From assembly GCF_001311925.1 (NCBI RefSeq), contig NZ_BBCG01000013.1, positions 1-64,000 on the forward strand: 64,000 nt of DNA. Reading direction: 5' to 3'. Under the pieces are notes generated by a model, which saw only the letters and a list, made by a program, of their open reading frames with translations, did no database searches and was not told the DNA's origin. Shown here in pieces: positions 43,279-51,484 of the stretch. Source of the DNA: Cellulosilyticum ruminicola JCM 14822. Its GTDB lineage: Bacteria > Bacillota > Clostridia > Lachnospirales > Cellulosilyticaceae. The position numbers and the translations under genes are program-made. Position 1 is the stretch's first letter, and the number at the start of each line of letters is the position of its first letter.

Positions 43279-44883
43279 GTGGCAAAGAGAAAAAAGAAGT
43301 TTGTTCCCACCAAGTTTATGGCCGAAGGGTCATATTACGATGAAGAGCAAGCGGATTATGTTGTGAACTTCATACAGTGCCTTTGCCATACCAAAGGCAA
43401 GTGGGCGGGTAAGCCTTTCATATTGATGCCCTGGCAGGAAGAAATCATAAGAAACTTATTCGGGATATTAAAGCCGAATGGGAAGAGACAGTTCACAACA
43501 GCATATGTTGAAATTCCAAAGAAGAATGGTAAGTCAGAACTTGCGGCTGCAATTGCTTTGTACCTTCTGTTTGGAGATGGTGAGGCATCCCCGGAAGTGT
43601 ATGGTGCGGCTGCAGACAGACAGCAGGCATCCATTGTTTTCGATGTTGGAAGGGTCATGTGTGAAATGACACCTGCCCTTGAAAAGAGAAGCAAGATAAA
43701 GGGTGCAACAAAGAGAATTGATAATCTTTACAACAATGGATTTTATCAAGTGCTGTCAGCTGAAGTTGGAACCAAGCACGGTCTTAATGTTAGCGGACTG
43801 GTGCTTGATGAGGTACACGCACAGCCAAACAGAAAATTATATGACGTACTTACCAAGGGTTCTGGTGATGCCCGTGAACAGCCACTGTATTTCCTTATCA
43901 CTACAGCGGGAAATGATACCAATTCCATCTGCTATGAATTGCATCAGAAGGCACTTGATATTATCGAGGGTCGCAAAACTGACCCGACATTTTATCCAGT
44001 TATATATGGTGCGGCAGATGATGATGACTGGACAGATCCTACTGTATGGAAGAAAGCAAATCCATCTCTTGGAGAAACCATTCAGATGGAAAAGGTAGTA
44101 GCTGCGTGTGAATCTGCAAAGCAGAATCCTGCAGAGGAGAACAGCTTCCGTCAACTTAGGCTTAATCAGTGGGTAAAACAGGCTGTCCGTTGGATGCCAA
44201 TGGATAAGTGGGATGCCTGTGCATTCCCGGTTGACCCAGAAGAACTGGAAGGGCGTGTATGTTACGGAGGACTTGACCTTTCAAGTACAACCGACCTTAC
44301 ATCCTTTTGTCTTGTGTTTCCACCACAGAGCGAGAATGACAAATACTATGTTCTTCCTTATTTTTGGTTGCCGGAAGAAACACTTGATTTGCGAGTCCGA
44401 AGGGATCATGTGAATTATGACCTTTGGGAGAGACAAGGCTATATCCAAACCACGGAAGGAAATGTTGTTCATTATGGATTCATTGAAAAATTCATAGAAC
44501 AGCTTGGAGAGAAATACAACATCCGTGAGATTGCATTCGATAGATGGGGAGCAGTTCAGATGGTGCAGAACCTTGAGAATATGGGTTTCAATGTAGTGGC
44601 AATGGGACAGGGATTTGCATCCATGTCACCACCTACAAAGGAACTTATGAAGCTGACCCTTGAACAGAAGATTGCCCACGGAGGACACCCGGTTCTTCGT
44701 TGGAATATGGATAACATTTTTATTCGTACTGACCCAGCCGGAAATATTAAGGCTGATAAAGCAAAAAGTACAGAGAAGATTGACGGTGCCATAGCCTGTA
44801 TCATGGCACTCGACAGAGCAATCCGTTGTGGAAATGACACTTCTGAAAGCGTCTATGACACAAGAGGGTTGCTTGTTTTTTGA
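43279..44883 (+). CDS. terL: Terminase large subunit (HK97-type)
   Basis: A 534-residue ATP-driven packaging motor and nuclease. The GTG at 43279 is preferred over an ATG at 43273 that abuts the GGAGAG site. FILMPWQEEIIRNLFGIL leads to the Walker A variant IPKKNGKSELAAAIA (about 80-94). LVLDEVHAQPNRKLYD is Walker B with the catalytic Glu (about 180). LITTAGND is motif III. The RNase H-like nuclease has GGLDLSSTTDLT (first Asp), FDRWGA and the last acidic residue in EKIDGAIACIMAL. The gene order to portal and protease is standard except for the gene at 44979. Confidence 0.92.
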   Translation: MAKRKKKFVPTKFMAEGSYYDEEQADYVVNFIQCLCHTKGKWAGKPFILMPWQEEIIRNLFGILKPNGKRQFTTAYVEIPKKNGKSELAAAIALYLLFGDGEASPEVYGAAADRQQASIVFDVGRVMCEMTPALEKRSKIKGATKRIDNLYNNGFYQVLSAEVGTKHGLNVSGLVLDEVHAQPNRKLYDVLTKGSGDAREQPLYFLITTAGNDTNSICYELHQKALDIIEGRKTDPTFYPVIYGAADDDDWTDPTVWKKANPSLGETIQMEKVVAACESAKQNPAEENSFRQLRLNQWVKQAVRWMPMDKWDACAFPVDPEELEGRVCYGGLDLSSTTDLTSFCLVFPPQSENDKYYVLPYFWLPEETLDLRVRRDHVNYDLWERQGYIQTTEGNVVHYGFIEKFIEQLGEKYNIREIAFDRWGAVQMVQNLENMGFNVVAMGQGFASMSPPTKELMKLTLEQKIAHGGHPVLRWNMDNIFIRTDPAGNIKADKAKSTEKIDGAIACIMALDRAIRCGNDTSESVYDTRGLLVF

Positions 44884-44978
44884 TAACAATCTTGAAATGA
44901 GACATGGATGGAGCGCTACATCGTATGGAGCAATTCAAGTTAGTTATAAATATCATTTAATTTAAGGAGGAAATAGAA

Positions 44979-45521
44979 ATGGCAGTTAGTGGATGGCAGA
45001 TTAATTTATCAGGTGAGTCAATTCCTGTGTACAGCTTCAATGGGGCAGGAACTGCAACAAACACCAAGATTGCTACTATCACAAAGAATGAGTGCTTCGT
45101 GGAAGGCACCGTACCAGGAACAGGTTGGGAAGGAAATGATATTCCTGCTGTAGTACTTGATCCAAATCACAAGATGGTTATGGGTGTTTACAAGAAGTAT
45201 TATAACAATCTTGTTAATTTTGCGGATTATGCATCAAACGGTACTTCTTGGGTGAAGGTTAGCACGAGAAAGAGAAAAGTTCAGTATGCAACTACTGCAT
45301 ATTATGCTGACGGCTCTAAGTGTTGTGACCTTCCTGCAGGTTCTACTGTAGTGCTTACTTCTAGTTGCACTAGAGGTGCTTCTCATATGAGCTACTGTGC
45401 CGTTGAGAGCGTAACAACTGCAGCTGGTAAGACTTATAAGTTCCAGGGATGCGGATTCATCGACCTTGCTCCAAGCGGTCGTTGGGTAAATGTAGGAAGC
45501 ATCTTACTTAGAAAGGCTTAA
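44979..45521 (+). CDS. Unrecognised protein between terL and portal, possible moron
   Basis: 180 residues, no family recognised. AAGGAGG precedes the ATG. The sequence suggests two beta-rich modules. The first (about 8-75) contains PVYSFNGAGTATNTKIATIT and GWEGNDIPAVVLDPNHKMVM. The second (about 100-165) contains YYADGSKCCDLPAGSTVVLT and GKTYKFQGCGFIDLAPSG. Both loosely resemble SH3b folds. Five cysteines are clustered in the second. The unit is set off by a 95-bp AT-rich leader (TATAAA at 44945) and its own terminator, so it may be an independently expressed moron or a tail/head decoration protein. Confidence 0.5.
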   Translation: MAVSGWQINLSGESIPVYSFNGAGTATNTKIATITKNECFVEGTVPGTGWEGNDIPAVVLDPNHKMVMGVYKKYYNNLVNFADYASNGTSWVKVSTRKRKVQYATTAYYADGSKCCDLPAGSTVVLTSSCTRGASHMSYCAVESVTTAAGKTYKFQGCGFIDLAPSGRWVNVGSILLRKA

Positions 45522-45548
45522 TCGAAGCAGTAACATAAGTCATGAGTG

Positions 45549-45572
45549 CCCGGCAGAGATGCCGGGTATTTT
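45549..45572 (+). terminator. Terminator after the gene at 44979
   Basis: CCCGGCA-gaga-TGCCGGG then TATTTT. A short GC-rich hairpin, 27 bp before the portal start. Confidence 0.65.
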
Positions 45573-45598
45573 CATGCAAGAATTAGGAGACGATTGAA

Positions 45599-46926
45599 AT
45601 GGGATTATTTAGTGGAATTTTTAAGGGTCGAGATGCCCCTACAAACAGAACATCAGGAAGTGCCTACAGTTTTTCATGGGAACTTCAACATCAGGCAAAA
45701 GAGTGAATGAACGAAGTGCCATGCAGATGACGGCAGTTTATTCCTGTGTCCGTATCTTATCAGAGGCTATCGCAAGTCTGCCGCTTAATGTATACAGATA
45801 CAACGCAGACGGTGGCAAGGAAAAAGCCTACGACCACCCATTGTTCAGACTCTTGCATGATGAACCAAATCCTGAAATGACATCATTCATTTTTAGGGAA
45901 ACGCTTATGACGCACCTATTACTGTGGGGCAATGCCTATGCACAGATTATAAGGAATGGCAAAGGAGAAGTCATAGCACTGTATCCGCTCATGCCAGATC
46001 GAATGAGTGTGGATCGTGATGAGAAGGGACACCTTTATTACAGATACACAAAAAGCAGTGATGATGCGCCAACGATGGAAGGAAGTACGGTTGTGCTTGA
46101 CCCTTCCGATGTGCTTCATGTTCCTGGTCTTGGCTTTGATGGTTTGGTTGGATATTCTCCGATAGCAATGGCCAAGAATGCGATAGGACTTGCAATTGCC
46201 GCAGAGGAGTATGGTTCAAAGTTTTATGCCAATGGAGCAGCACCTTCTGGTGTGCTTGAACATCCGGGGACATTAAAAGACCCTGCGAAAGTAAGAGATA
46301 GTTGGAATGCAGCCTTCGGTGGTAGTTCCAATAGCCACAAGGTTGCTGTATTGGAAGAAGGACTTAAATATACTCCGATTTCCATATCTCCAAATGAAGC
46401 ACAGTTTTTGGAAACAAGAAAATTTCAGATTAATGAGATAGCTCGAATTTTCAGAGTACCGCCACATATGGTCGGTGACCTTGAGAAGTCGAGCTTTTCT
46501 AATATTGAGCAGCAGTCACTTGAGTTCGTGAAATACACTCTTGACCCTTGGGTCATCCGTTGGGAGCAGGCACTTTTTAAGACACTTCTATCAGAAGAGG
46601 AGAAGAAAGATTACTTCTTTAAGCTGAATGTGGAAGGTCTCCTTCGAGGGGATTATGCAAGCCGTATGAACGGTTATGCCACAGCAAGGCAGAACGGATG
46701 GATGAGTGCAAATGATATCAGAGAGTTGGAAGACCTGGACAGGATTCCTTCAGAACTCGGCGGTGATCTGTATTTAGTTAATGGCAATATGATGCCCCTA
46801 AATGATGCGGGGGCGGCTTATGCAAATAAAGAAAAGGAGGAGACAGATTCTGATGAAGAAACAGAAGAAGTTCTGGAATTGGAAAAACCAAGCAGGAACG
46901 GACGAAGGTCAGGAAAGAGTTCTTGA
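45599..46926 (+). CDS. Portal protein (HK97 family), N-terminal frameshift
   Basis: It forms the dodecameric DNA gate of the capsid. ATG 45599 after TTAGGAGA starts GLFSGIFKGRDAPTNRTSGS, but the frame stops at about 45706. The main frame opens at 45676 (GTSTSGKRVNERSAMQMTAV). Restoring one T in the T5 run at 45670-45674 joins them as expected of the family. The body has YSCVRILSEAIASLPLNVYR, NAYAQIIRNGKGEVIALYPL, HVPGLGFDGLVGYSPI and FRVPPHMVGDLEKSSFSNIE (about 285), typical of HK97 portals. The end overlaps the protease gene. Confidence 0.88.
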
Positions 46927-47653
46927 GCTATATGGAACAATCGCAGAAACATCATGGTTTGACGATGATGTGACTCCTAAGATGTTCCACGATGAGCTTT
47001 TTGCCGGAAGTGGTCCTGTAACAGTTTGGCTCAATTCCCCTGGCGGAGACTGCATTGCGGCAAGCCAGATTTACACCATGCTTATGGATTATCAGGGTGA
47101 TGTGACGGTCAAGATTGATGGAATCGCTGCCAGTGCAGCCTCCGTTATTGCAATGGCAGGCACAACAGTGCTTATGGCACCTACAGCCTTAATGATGATT
47201 CATAACCCAATGACTATGGCCTACGGAAATCACGAGGACATGGAGAAAGCAATCGAGATGCTTGATGAGGTCAAGGAAAGCATTATCAATGCCTACGAGA
47301 TTAAAACAAGTATGTCTCGTGCAAAGCTGTCACACCTTATGGATTCGGAAACTTGGATGAATGCAAATAAAGCAATCGAACTTGGTTTTGCAGATGACAT
47401 TTTGGTGGATGAGAAAAAGAGTGCGGATGACATTCCTGCATATGCATTCTCGGGCAAAGAAACAGAGACAAGGCTTATGAACAAGCTGATGACTCACTTT
47501 AAGCCAAAGGATGAGGCAGTGAAGAAAACACCTGCACAGGCAGCAGTAATCCCGGCAGAAAAACCTGCCAATGTAACTATGCCAGTTAATGAAGAAGAGA
47601 CTGGCACATCAATTGAGGAACTCGAAAAGAGACTCAGTCTAATTAAACCTTAA
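46853..47653 (+). CDS. Prohead maturation protease (ClpP-like, S14)
   Basis: 266 residues. The ATG at 46853 lies after AAAGGAGG, inside the portal end. The ClpP fold is clear: VTVWLNSPGGDCIAASQIYT (about 50-69), IDGIAASAASVIAMAG with the catalytic Ser (about 92), and MMIHNPMT with the catalytic His (about 118). A linker tail from about 200 is rich in Lys, Pro and Glu. In HK97-type phages it trims the capsid N-terminal scaffold, here encoded directly downstream. Confidence 0.9.
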   Translation: MKKQKKFWNWKNQAGTDEGQERVLELYGTIAETSWFDDDVTPKMFHDELFAGSGPVTVWLNSPGGDCIAASQIYTMLMDYQGDVTVKIDGIAASAASVIAMAGTTVLMAPTALMMIHNPMTMAYGNHEDMEKAIEMLDEVKESIINAYEIKTSMSRAKLSHLMDSETWMNANKAIELGFADDILVDEKKSADDIPAYAFSGKETETRLMNKLMTHFKPKDEAVKKTPAQAAVIPAEKPANVTMPVNEEETGTSIEELEKRLSLIKP

Positions 47654-47668
47654 GGAGGAATTTGAACA

Positions 47669-48898
47669 ATGAGTAAGATTAATGAATTACGCACACAGCG
47701 TGCAAAGGCATGGGAGCAGACAAAGGCATTTCTTGACTCCCACAGAAACGAGAAGGGCATTCTTTCAGCAGAAGACACACAGACCTATGAGAGAATGGAG
47801 CAGGAGATTGTAGACCTCGGTCATGAAATCGAGCGTCAGGAGAGAATGGATGCAATGGAGCGTGAGATGGCAGCTCCTACAGCAACACCTATTACAGAAA
47901 AGCCTGACAACAAGAAGAAGGACGAAAAGACAGGTCGTGCTTCTGACGCATACAAGAAGGCATTCTGGGATCAGGTTCGTGCAAAGGATGGTGTTTCATA
48001 CGAGGTTCGTAATATGCTTTCTGAAGGAACTGATTCAGAAGGTGGATACCTTGTACCAGACGAGTTTGAAAAGACTCTTATTCAGGCACTTGAAGAGGAT
48101 GGTGTTGTGCGTAACCTTGCACACGTATTTACTACTTCAAACGGTCTTCACAAGATTCCTATCGTTACAACAAAGGGTGTAGCGAACTGGATTGATGAAG
48201 GTGCAGCTTACGGAGAGAGTGATGATGTATTTGGTGCAGAGCAGATTGATGCTCACAAGGTCGGTACAATCATCAAGGTATCTGAGGAACTCTTAAATGA
48301 CTCTGCATTTGACCTTGAGGCATATTTCCAGTCAGAGTTTGCAAGACGTATCGGTAACAAGGAAGAGGAAGCATTCCTTATCGGTGATGGTAGCAAGAAG
48401 CCTACTGGTATTCTTAACGCTACAGGTGGTGCAGATATCGGTGTTACTGCAGGTAGTGCAACAGCTATCACAGCAGATGAACTTATCGACCTTTACTACA
48501 GCCTTAAGTCACCTTACCGTAAGAATGCTGTATGGCTCATGAATGATTCGACAGTTGCTGCAATCAGAAAGCTTAAGGATTCAAACGGTCAGTATTTATG
48601 GCAGCCTGCATTAAGAGAGAAGGAGTACGATACTATTCTTGGTAAGAGAGTCATCACATCTCCTTATGCACCTGAAATCGCAGCCGGAGCAAAGACAGTC
48701 ATGTTCGGTGACTTCTCTTACTACTGGATTGGTGACAGACAGGGTGTATCTTTCAAGCGTCTTAATGAGAGATATGCAGATCTTGGCCAGGTTGGTTTCC
48801 TTGCATCCAAGAGAGTGGATGGTAAGTTAATCCTTCCTGAAGCTATCAAGGTTCTCCAGCAGAAGGCGGGTACTGCCACAGCTTCTACAACAAAATAG
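47669..48898 (+). CDS. Major capsid protein, HK97 fold
   Basis: 409 residues. Residues 1-100 form a charged coiled coil (KINELRTQRAKAWEQTKAFL, QEIVDLGHEIERQERMDAME), the delta/scaffold domain removed by the protease. The capsid fold starts near 100: NMLSEGTDSEGGYLVPDEFE, GTIIKVSEELLNDSAFDLEA, GNKEEEAFLIGDGSKKPTGI, PYRKNAVWLMNDSTVAAIRK and YYWIGDRQGVSFKRL. AAGGAGG lies upstream. A weak hairpin follows. Confidence 0.93.
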   Translation: MSKINELRTQRAKAWEQTKAFLDSHRNEKGILSAEDTQTYERMEQEIVDLGHEIERQERMDAMEREMAAPTATPITEKPDNKKKDEKTGRASDAYKKAFWDQVRAKDGVSYEVRNMLSEGTDSEGGYLVPDEFEKTLIQALEEDGVVRNLAHVFTTSNGLHKIPIVTTKGVANWIDEGAAYGESDDVFGAEQIDAHKVGTIIKVSEELLNDSAFDLEAYFQSEFARRIGNKEEEAFLIGDGSKKPTGILNATGGADIGVTAGSATAITADELIDLYYSLKSPYRKNAVWLMNDSTVAAIRKLKDSNGQYLWQPALREKEYDTILGKRVITSPYAPEIAAGAKTVMFGDFSYYWIGDRQGVSFKRLNERYADLGQVGFLASKRVDGKLILPEAIKVLQQKAGTATASTTK

Positions 48899-48912
48899 TA
48901 TCTGACGGAGGT

Positions 48913-48934
48913 GGTCTTATCTTAGGATAGGACC
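48913..48934 (+). terminator. Weak hairpin after the capsid gene
   Basis: GGTCTTATC-ttag-GATAGGACC with one G-U pair and no clean U-tract. Possibly a partial terminator that lowers expression of the connector genes relative to capsid. Confidence 0.4.
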
Positions 48935-48965
48935 ATTTCCATTTTGGAAGGAGGAATGATTTTCT

Positions 48966-49247
48966 ATGGAACTTATCATATCTGTAGAAGAGATGAAACA
49001 GTATCTTCGTATTGATTTTGATGATGATGATGCTCTTATTGAAAATCTTATTATTTCTTCCGAGCGTTTGTGCATGGATATTGCAAGGATAAAGTGCAGG
49101 TCTGTATTTAGACGCAAGGATACAGCAAAGGTAGCGGTCATGTATGCGGTTGCATATCAGTACGAGCATAGGGAAGATGCTGACCACCACAAACTGGAGA
49201 TGACGCTTCGCTCACTTCTTTCCGGCATCAGAAAGGTGGGATTTTAA
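48966..49247 (+). CDS. Head-tail connector protein (gp6-like)
   Basis: 93 residues: SVEEMKQYLRIDFDDDDALI, then ENLIISSERLCMDIARIKCR and a helical end. This is the standard Firmicutes gp6-type adaptor that binds below the portal. Its TAATG stop-start overlap with the next gene and its position after the capsid gene support the call. Confidence 0.85.
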   Translation: MELIISVEEMKQYLRIDFDDDDALIENLIISSERLCMDIARIKCRSVFRRKDTAKVAVMYAVAYQYEHREDADHHKLEMTLRSLLSGIRKVGF

Positions 49248-49579
49248 TGGAAGTAGCATTGCTTAATGTAAGGATTACTTTTCAGAAGAATGAGGTCACA
49301 AAGGATGCCATAGGAAATCATAAAAATGAGTGGATTGATTATTATTCCTGCTATGCCACGGTAAGTGGCGAGAGTGGTTCGGAGAAAAACATCGCAGCAA
49401 ATACTTTTTATGATGCGGACATTGCATTTACAGTTCGCTATTGCAAGGCACTAAAGGATGCTGACCCGACAAAACTTCGGGTGCTATTTAACGGAGAACT
49501 GTACAACATAACTTTTATTGACCACATGAATTTCAAAAATAAGTGTCTGAAATTCAGATGCCAGAAAGTGAGGAGATAG
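49247..49579 (+). CDS. Phage head closure protein
   Basis: 110 residues: VRITFQKNEVTKDAIGNHKN, EWIDYYSCYATVSGESGSE and TVRYCKALKDADPTKLRVLF. A small beta-barrel stopper that closes the head after packaging. Coupled to gp6 upstream by TAATG. Confidence 0.83.
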   Translation: MEVALLNVRITFQKNEVTKDAIGNHKNEWIDYYSCYATVSGESGSEKNIAANTFYDADIAFTVRYCKALKDADPTKLRVLFNGELYNITFIDHMNFKNKCLKFRCQKVRR

Positions 49580-49580
49580 C

Positions 49581-49961
49581 ATGGCAAATGTAACAGTTGA
49601 TAATCTTGCGGAAGAAATCATGAAGGGACTTACCGAGTATAAGAACCTTGCAACTGCCGATATGAAGACCGCTGTAAGAAAAGCTGGAAGGTCGGTAAAA
49701 AAGGACATCCAAGCAAATGCTCCAAAGAAAACAGGTGCCTATTCGAAGAGCTGGACTGTAAAGACCACGAAAGAAACTTCTGAATCTTTGGAACTTACAG
49801 TACATTCTCCAAAGAAGTATCAGCTGGCACACCTGCTTGAAAAGGGTCATGCTAAAAGAGGCGGTGGAAGGACAAAGGCAATCCCACACATCGCACCTGC
49901 AGAGGAAAAAGCAGCAAAAGACCTTGAGGCAGACATTAAAAGAGCACTTGGAGGTTCATGA
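49581..49961 (+). CDS. HK97 gp10-like tail component
   Basis: 126 residues: NLAEEIMKGLTEYKNLATAD, AGRSVKKDIQANAPKKTGAY and LAHLLEKGHAKRGGGRTKAI with PHIAPAEEKA. The KTGxYxxSW and LExGxxxRxG segments are diagnostic of the gp10 family, involved in head-tail joining. The start is 1 bp after the previous stop. Confidence 0.88.
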   Translation: MANVTVDNLAEEIMKGLTEYKNLATADMKTAVRKAGRSVKKDIQANAPKKTGAYSKSWTVKTTKETSESLELTVHSPKKYQLAHLLEKGHAKRGGGRTKAIPHIAPAEEKAAKDLEADIKRALGGS

Positions 49962-50278
49962 TGGAAGAGGTAATAAGAATTATGGAAGAGATTGGGCTTT
50001 CCTATGCGTATGATCATTTCGCAGAGGGAGAAAGTCCTGATCCACCATTTATCTGTTATCTGTTGCCGGAAGATGATAATTTCGCTGCAGATGGAGTTGT
50101 ATATTACAAGGTAAGTGGTGTGAGAATTGAGCTATATACGGATTTTAAGAATCCGGCTATAGAGGAAAAGGTAACAGCCGTGCTTGATAGCCACGGTATT
50201 TTTTATGCAAAAAACGAGGTATGGATTGAGGAAGAAAAACTCTATGAAGTAGCCTTTGAGTTTGAAATGCCAGTATAA
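49958..50278 (+). CDS. Tail terminator/completion-like protein
   Basis: 106 residues starting MMEEVIRIMEEIGLSYAYDH, with YYKVSGVRIELYTDFKNPAI and IEEEKLYEVAFEFEMPV. Its size, position between gp10 and the major tail protein and alpha/beta pattern fit the tail terminator (gpU-like) slot. The family assignment is by position. It overlaps the previous stop as ATGA. Confidence 0.7.
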   Translation: MMEEVIRIMEEIGLSYAYDHFAEGESPDPPFICYLLPEDDNFAADGVVYYKVSGVRIELYTDFKNPAIEEKVTAVLDSHGIFYAKNEVWIEEEKLYEVAFEFEMPV

Positions 50279-50291
50279 GGAGGAATTAACG

Positions 50292-50876
50292 ATGGCTAAT
50301 AAGAAGAACAAGGTAAAGTACAACCTTAAAAATGTACATTACGCATTGCTTACTATCGATGAGCAGGGCAATGTATCATACGGCACGCCTGTTGCTATTC
50401 CGGGTGCTGTATCGATTGGACTTGATGCAAATGGAGAGCCTAGTAACTTCTATGCGGATGGATATGCGTATTACACGATTTCCAACAACATGGGTTATGA
50501 AGGTGACCTTGAAATTGCAATGGTTCCTGAATCATTCCGTGTGGATGTGCTTAAGGAGAAACTCGATGACAATAAGGTCCTCATTGAGGATGCAAATGCA
50601 GAGACAGCGAACTTTGCACTTTTGTTTGAGTTTGATGGAGATGTAAGAAAAATCCGTCATGTCCTTTATAAGTGTGCGGCAAGCCGTCCTTCCATTGAGT
50701 CACAGACCAATGAGGATGAAATCGAAGTTCAGACTGAGACACTTACCCTTACAGCTACACCACTTGAAAACGGATTTGTTAAGGCAAAGACAGGAGATGA
50801 TACCACAGATGAGGTTTATCAGAACTGGTACAACGAGGTGTATCTTACATCCACTACTAAAGGAAGCGAGGAATAA
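50292..50876 (+). CDS. Major tail protein
   Basis: 194 residues. The ATG at 50292 follows AAGGAGG. NKKNKVKYNLKNVHYALLTI, VAIPGAVSIGLDANGEPSNF, YADGYAYYTISNNMGYEGDL and IETQTETLTLTATPL-like repeats of the phi13/TP901 tail-tube family are seen. It polymerises into the tail tube. Confidence 0.88.
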   Translation: MANKKNKVKYNLKNVHYALLTIDEQGNVSYGTPVAIPGAVSIGLDANGEPSNFYADGYAYYTISNNMGYEGDLEIAMVPESFRVDVLKEKLDDNKVLIEDANAETANFALLFEFDGDVRKIRHVLYKCAASRPSIESQTNEDEIEVQTETLTLTATPLENGFVKAKTGDDTTDEVYQNWYNEVYLTSTTKGSEE

Positions 50877-50879
50877 TCC

Positions 50880-51257
50880 ATGAGCATTATGAAGAAAGTG
50901 GAGATAGATGGAAAGCAGGTGCCATTTAAGGCATCTGCAGCTATCCCTAGAATTTATAGAATCAAATTCAACAGAGATATTTATAAAGACCTTCGTTCAT
51001 TGGAGAAGGCAGTGGGAGATGGGGACGAGACAAACTCCAACCTTGATTTATTCTCCCTTGAGATGTTTGAGAACATTGCGTATGTAATGGCCAAGCACGC
51101 AGACCCGTCAATCCCAGACACACCAGAAGAGTGGTTGGATGATTTTAACACCTTTTCTATTTACCAGGTGTTGCCAAGCATTATTGAGTTATGGGGCCTT
51201 AATGTTCAGACGGATGTGGAGTCTAAAAAAAACTTCGCCCAACTGACAGGGAAATGA
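50880..51257 (+). CDS. Tail assembly chaperone (G-like)
   Basis: 125 residues: KKVEIDGKQVPFKASAAIPR, IYRIKFNRDIYKDLRSLEKA and YQVLPSIIELWGLNVQTDVE. It binds the tape measure protein during tail assembly. Near its end is a perfect slippery heptamer A AAA AAC in the zero frame (51227-51233). A -1 shift there reads KKLRPTDREMTTPLFLLRCV straight into the next ORF, as in lambda G-GT. The shorter unshifted product ends at 51257. Confidence 0.85.
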   Translation: MSIMKKVEIDGKQVPFKASAAIPRIYRIKFNRDIYKDLRSLEKAVGDGDETNSNLDLFSLEMFENIAYVMAKHADPSIPDTPEEWLDDFNTFSIYQVLPSIIELWGLNVQTDVESKKNFAQLTGK

Positions 51258-51421
51258 CAACCCCATTATTCCTTTTAAGATGCGTACAGCTTGGAATAAG
51301 CATTCGTGACCTTGACCTTCTTACGATTGGGCTTGTGAATGATATGTATGCGGAGAATGGAAATGATGATTATAAAGGCTATAAGGAATTAGCCACACAG
51401 CAAGATTTTGACAGATTTTAA
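51227..51421 (+). CDS. Frameshift extension of the tail assembly chaperone (GT-like)
   Basis: The -1 frame is open from the slippery A AAA AAC at 51227-51233 to the TAA at 51419-51421. An ATG at 51254, overlapping the G-like stop as ATGA, could also start a 55-residue protein (TTPLFLLRCVQLGISIRDLD and LLTIGLVNDMYAEN). Chaperone pairs of this kind usually come from programmed -1 frameshifting. Here the heptamer has the classic X XXY YYZ phase, so fusion is the more likely route. Reinitiation cannot be excluded. Confidence 0.65.
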   Translation, partial: KKLRPTDREMTTPLFLLRCVQLGISIRDLDLLTIGLVNDMYAENGNDDYKGYKELATQQDFDRF

Positions 51422-51484
51422 GGAAGAGCATCGGCAGAAATGTCGGTGCTTTTATTGTGATTATTTAGGAGAGGAGGAAGACCG

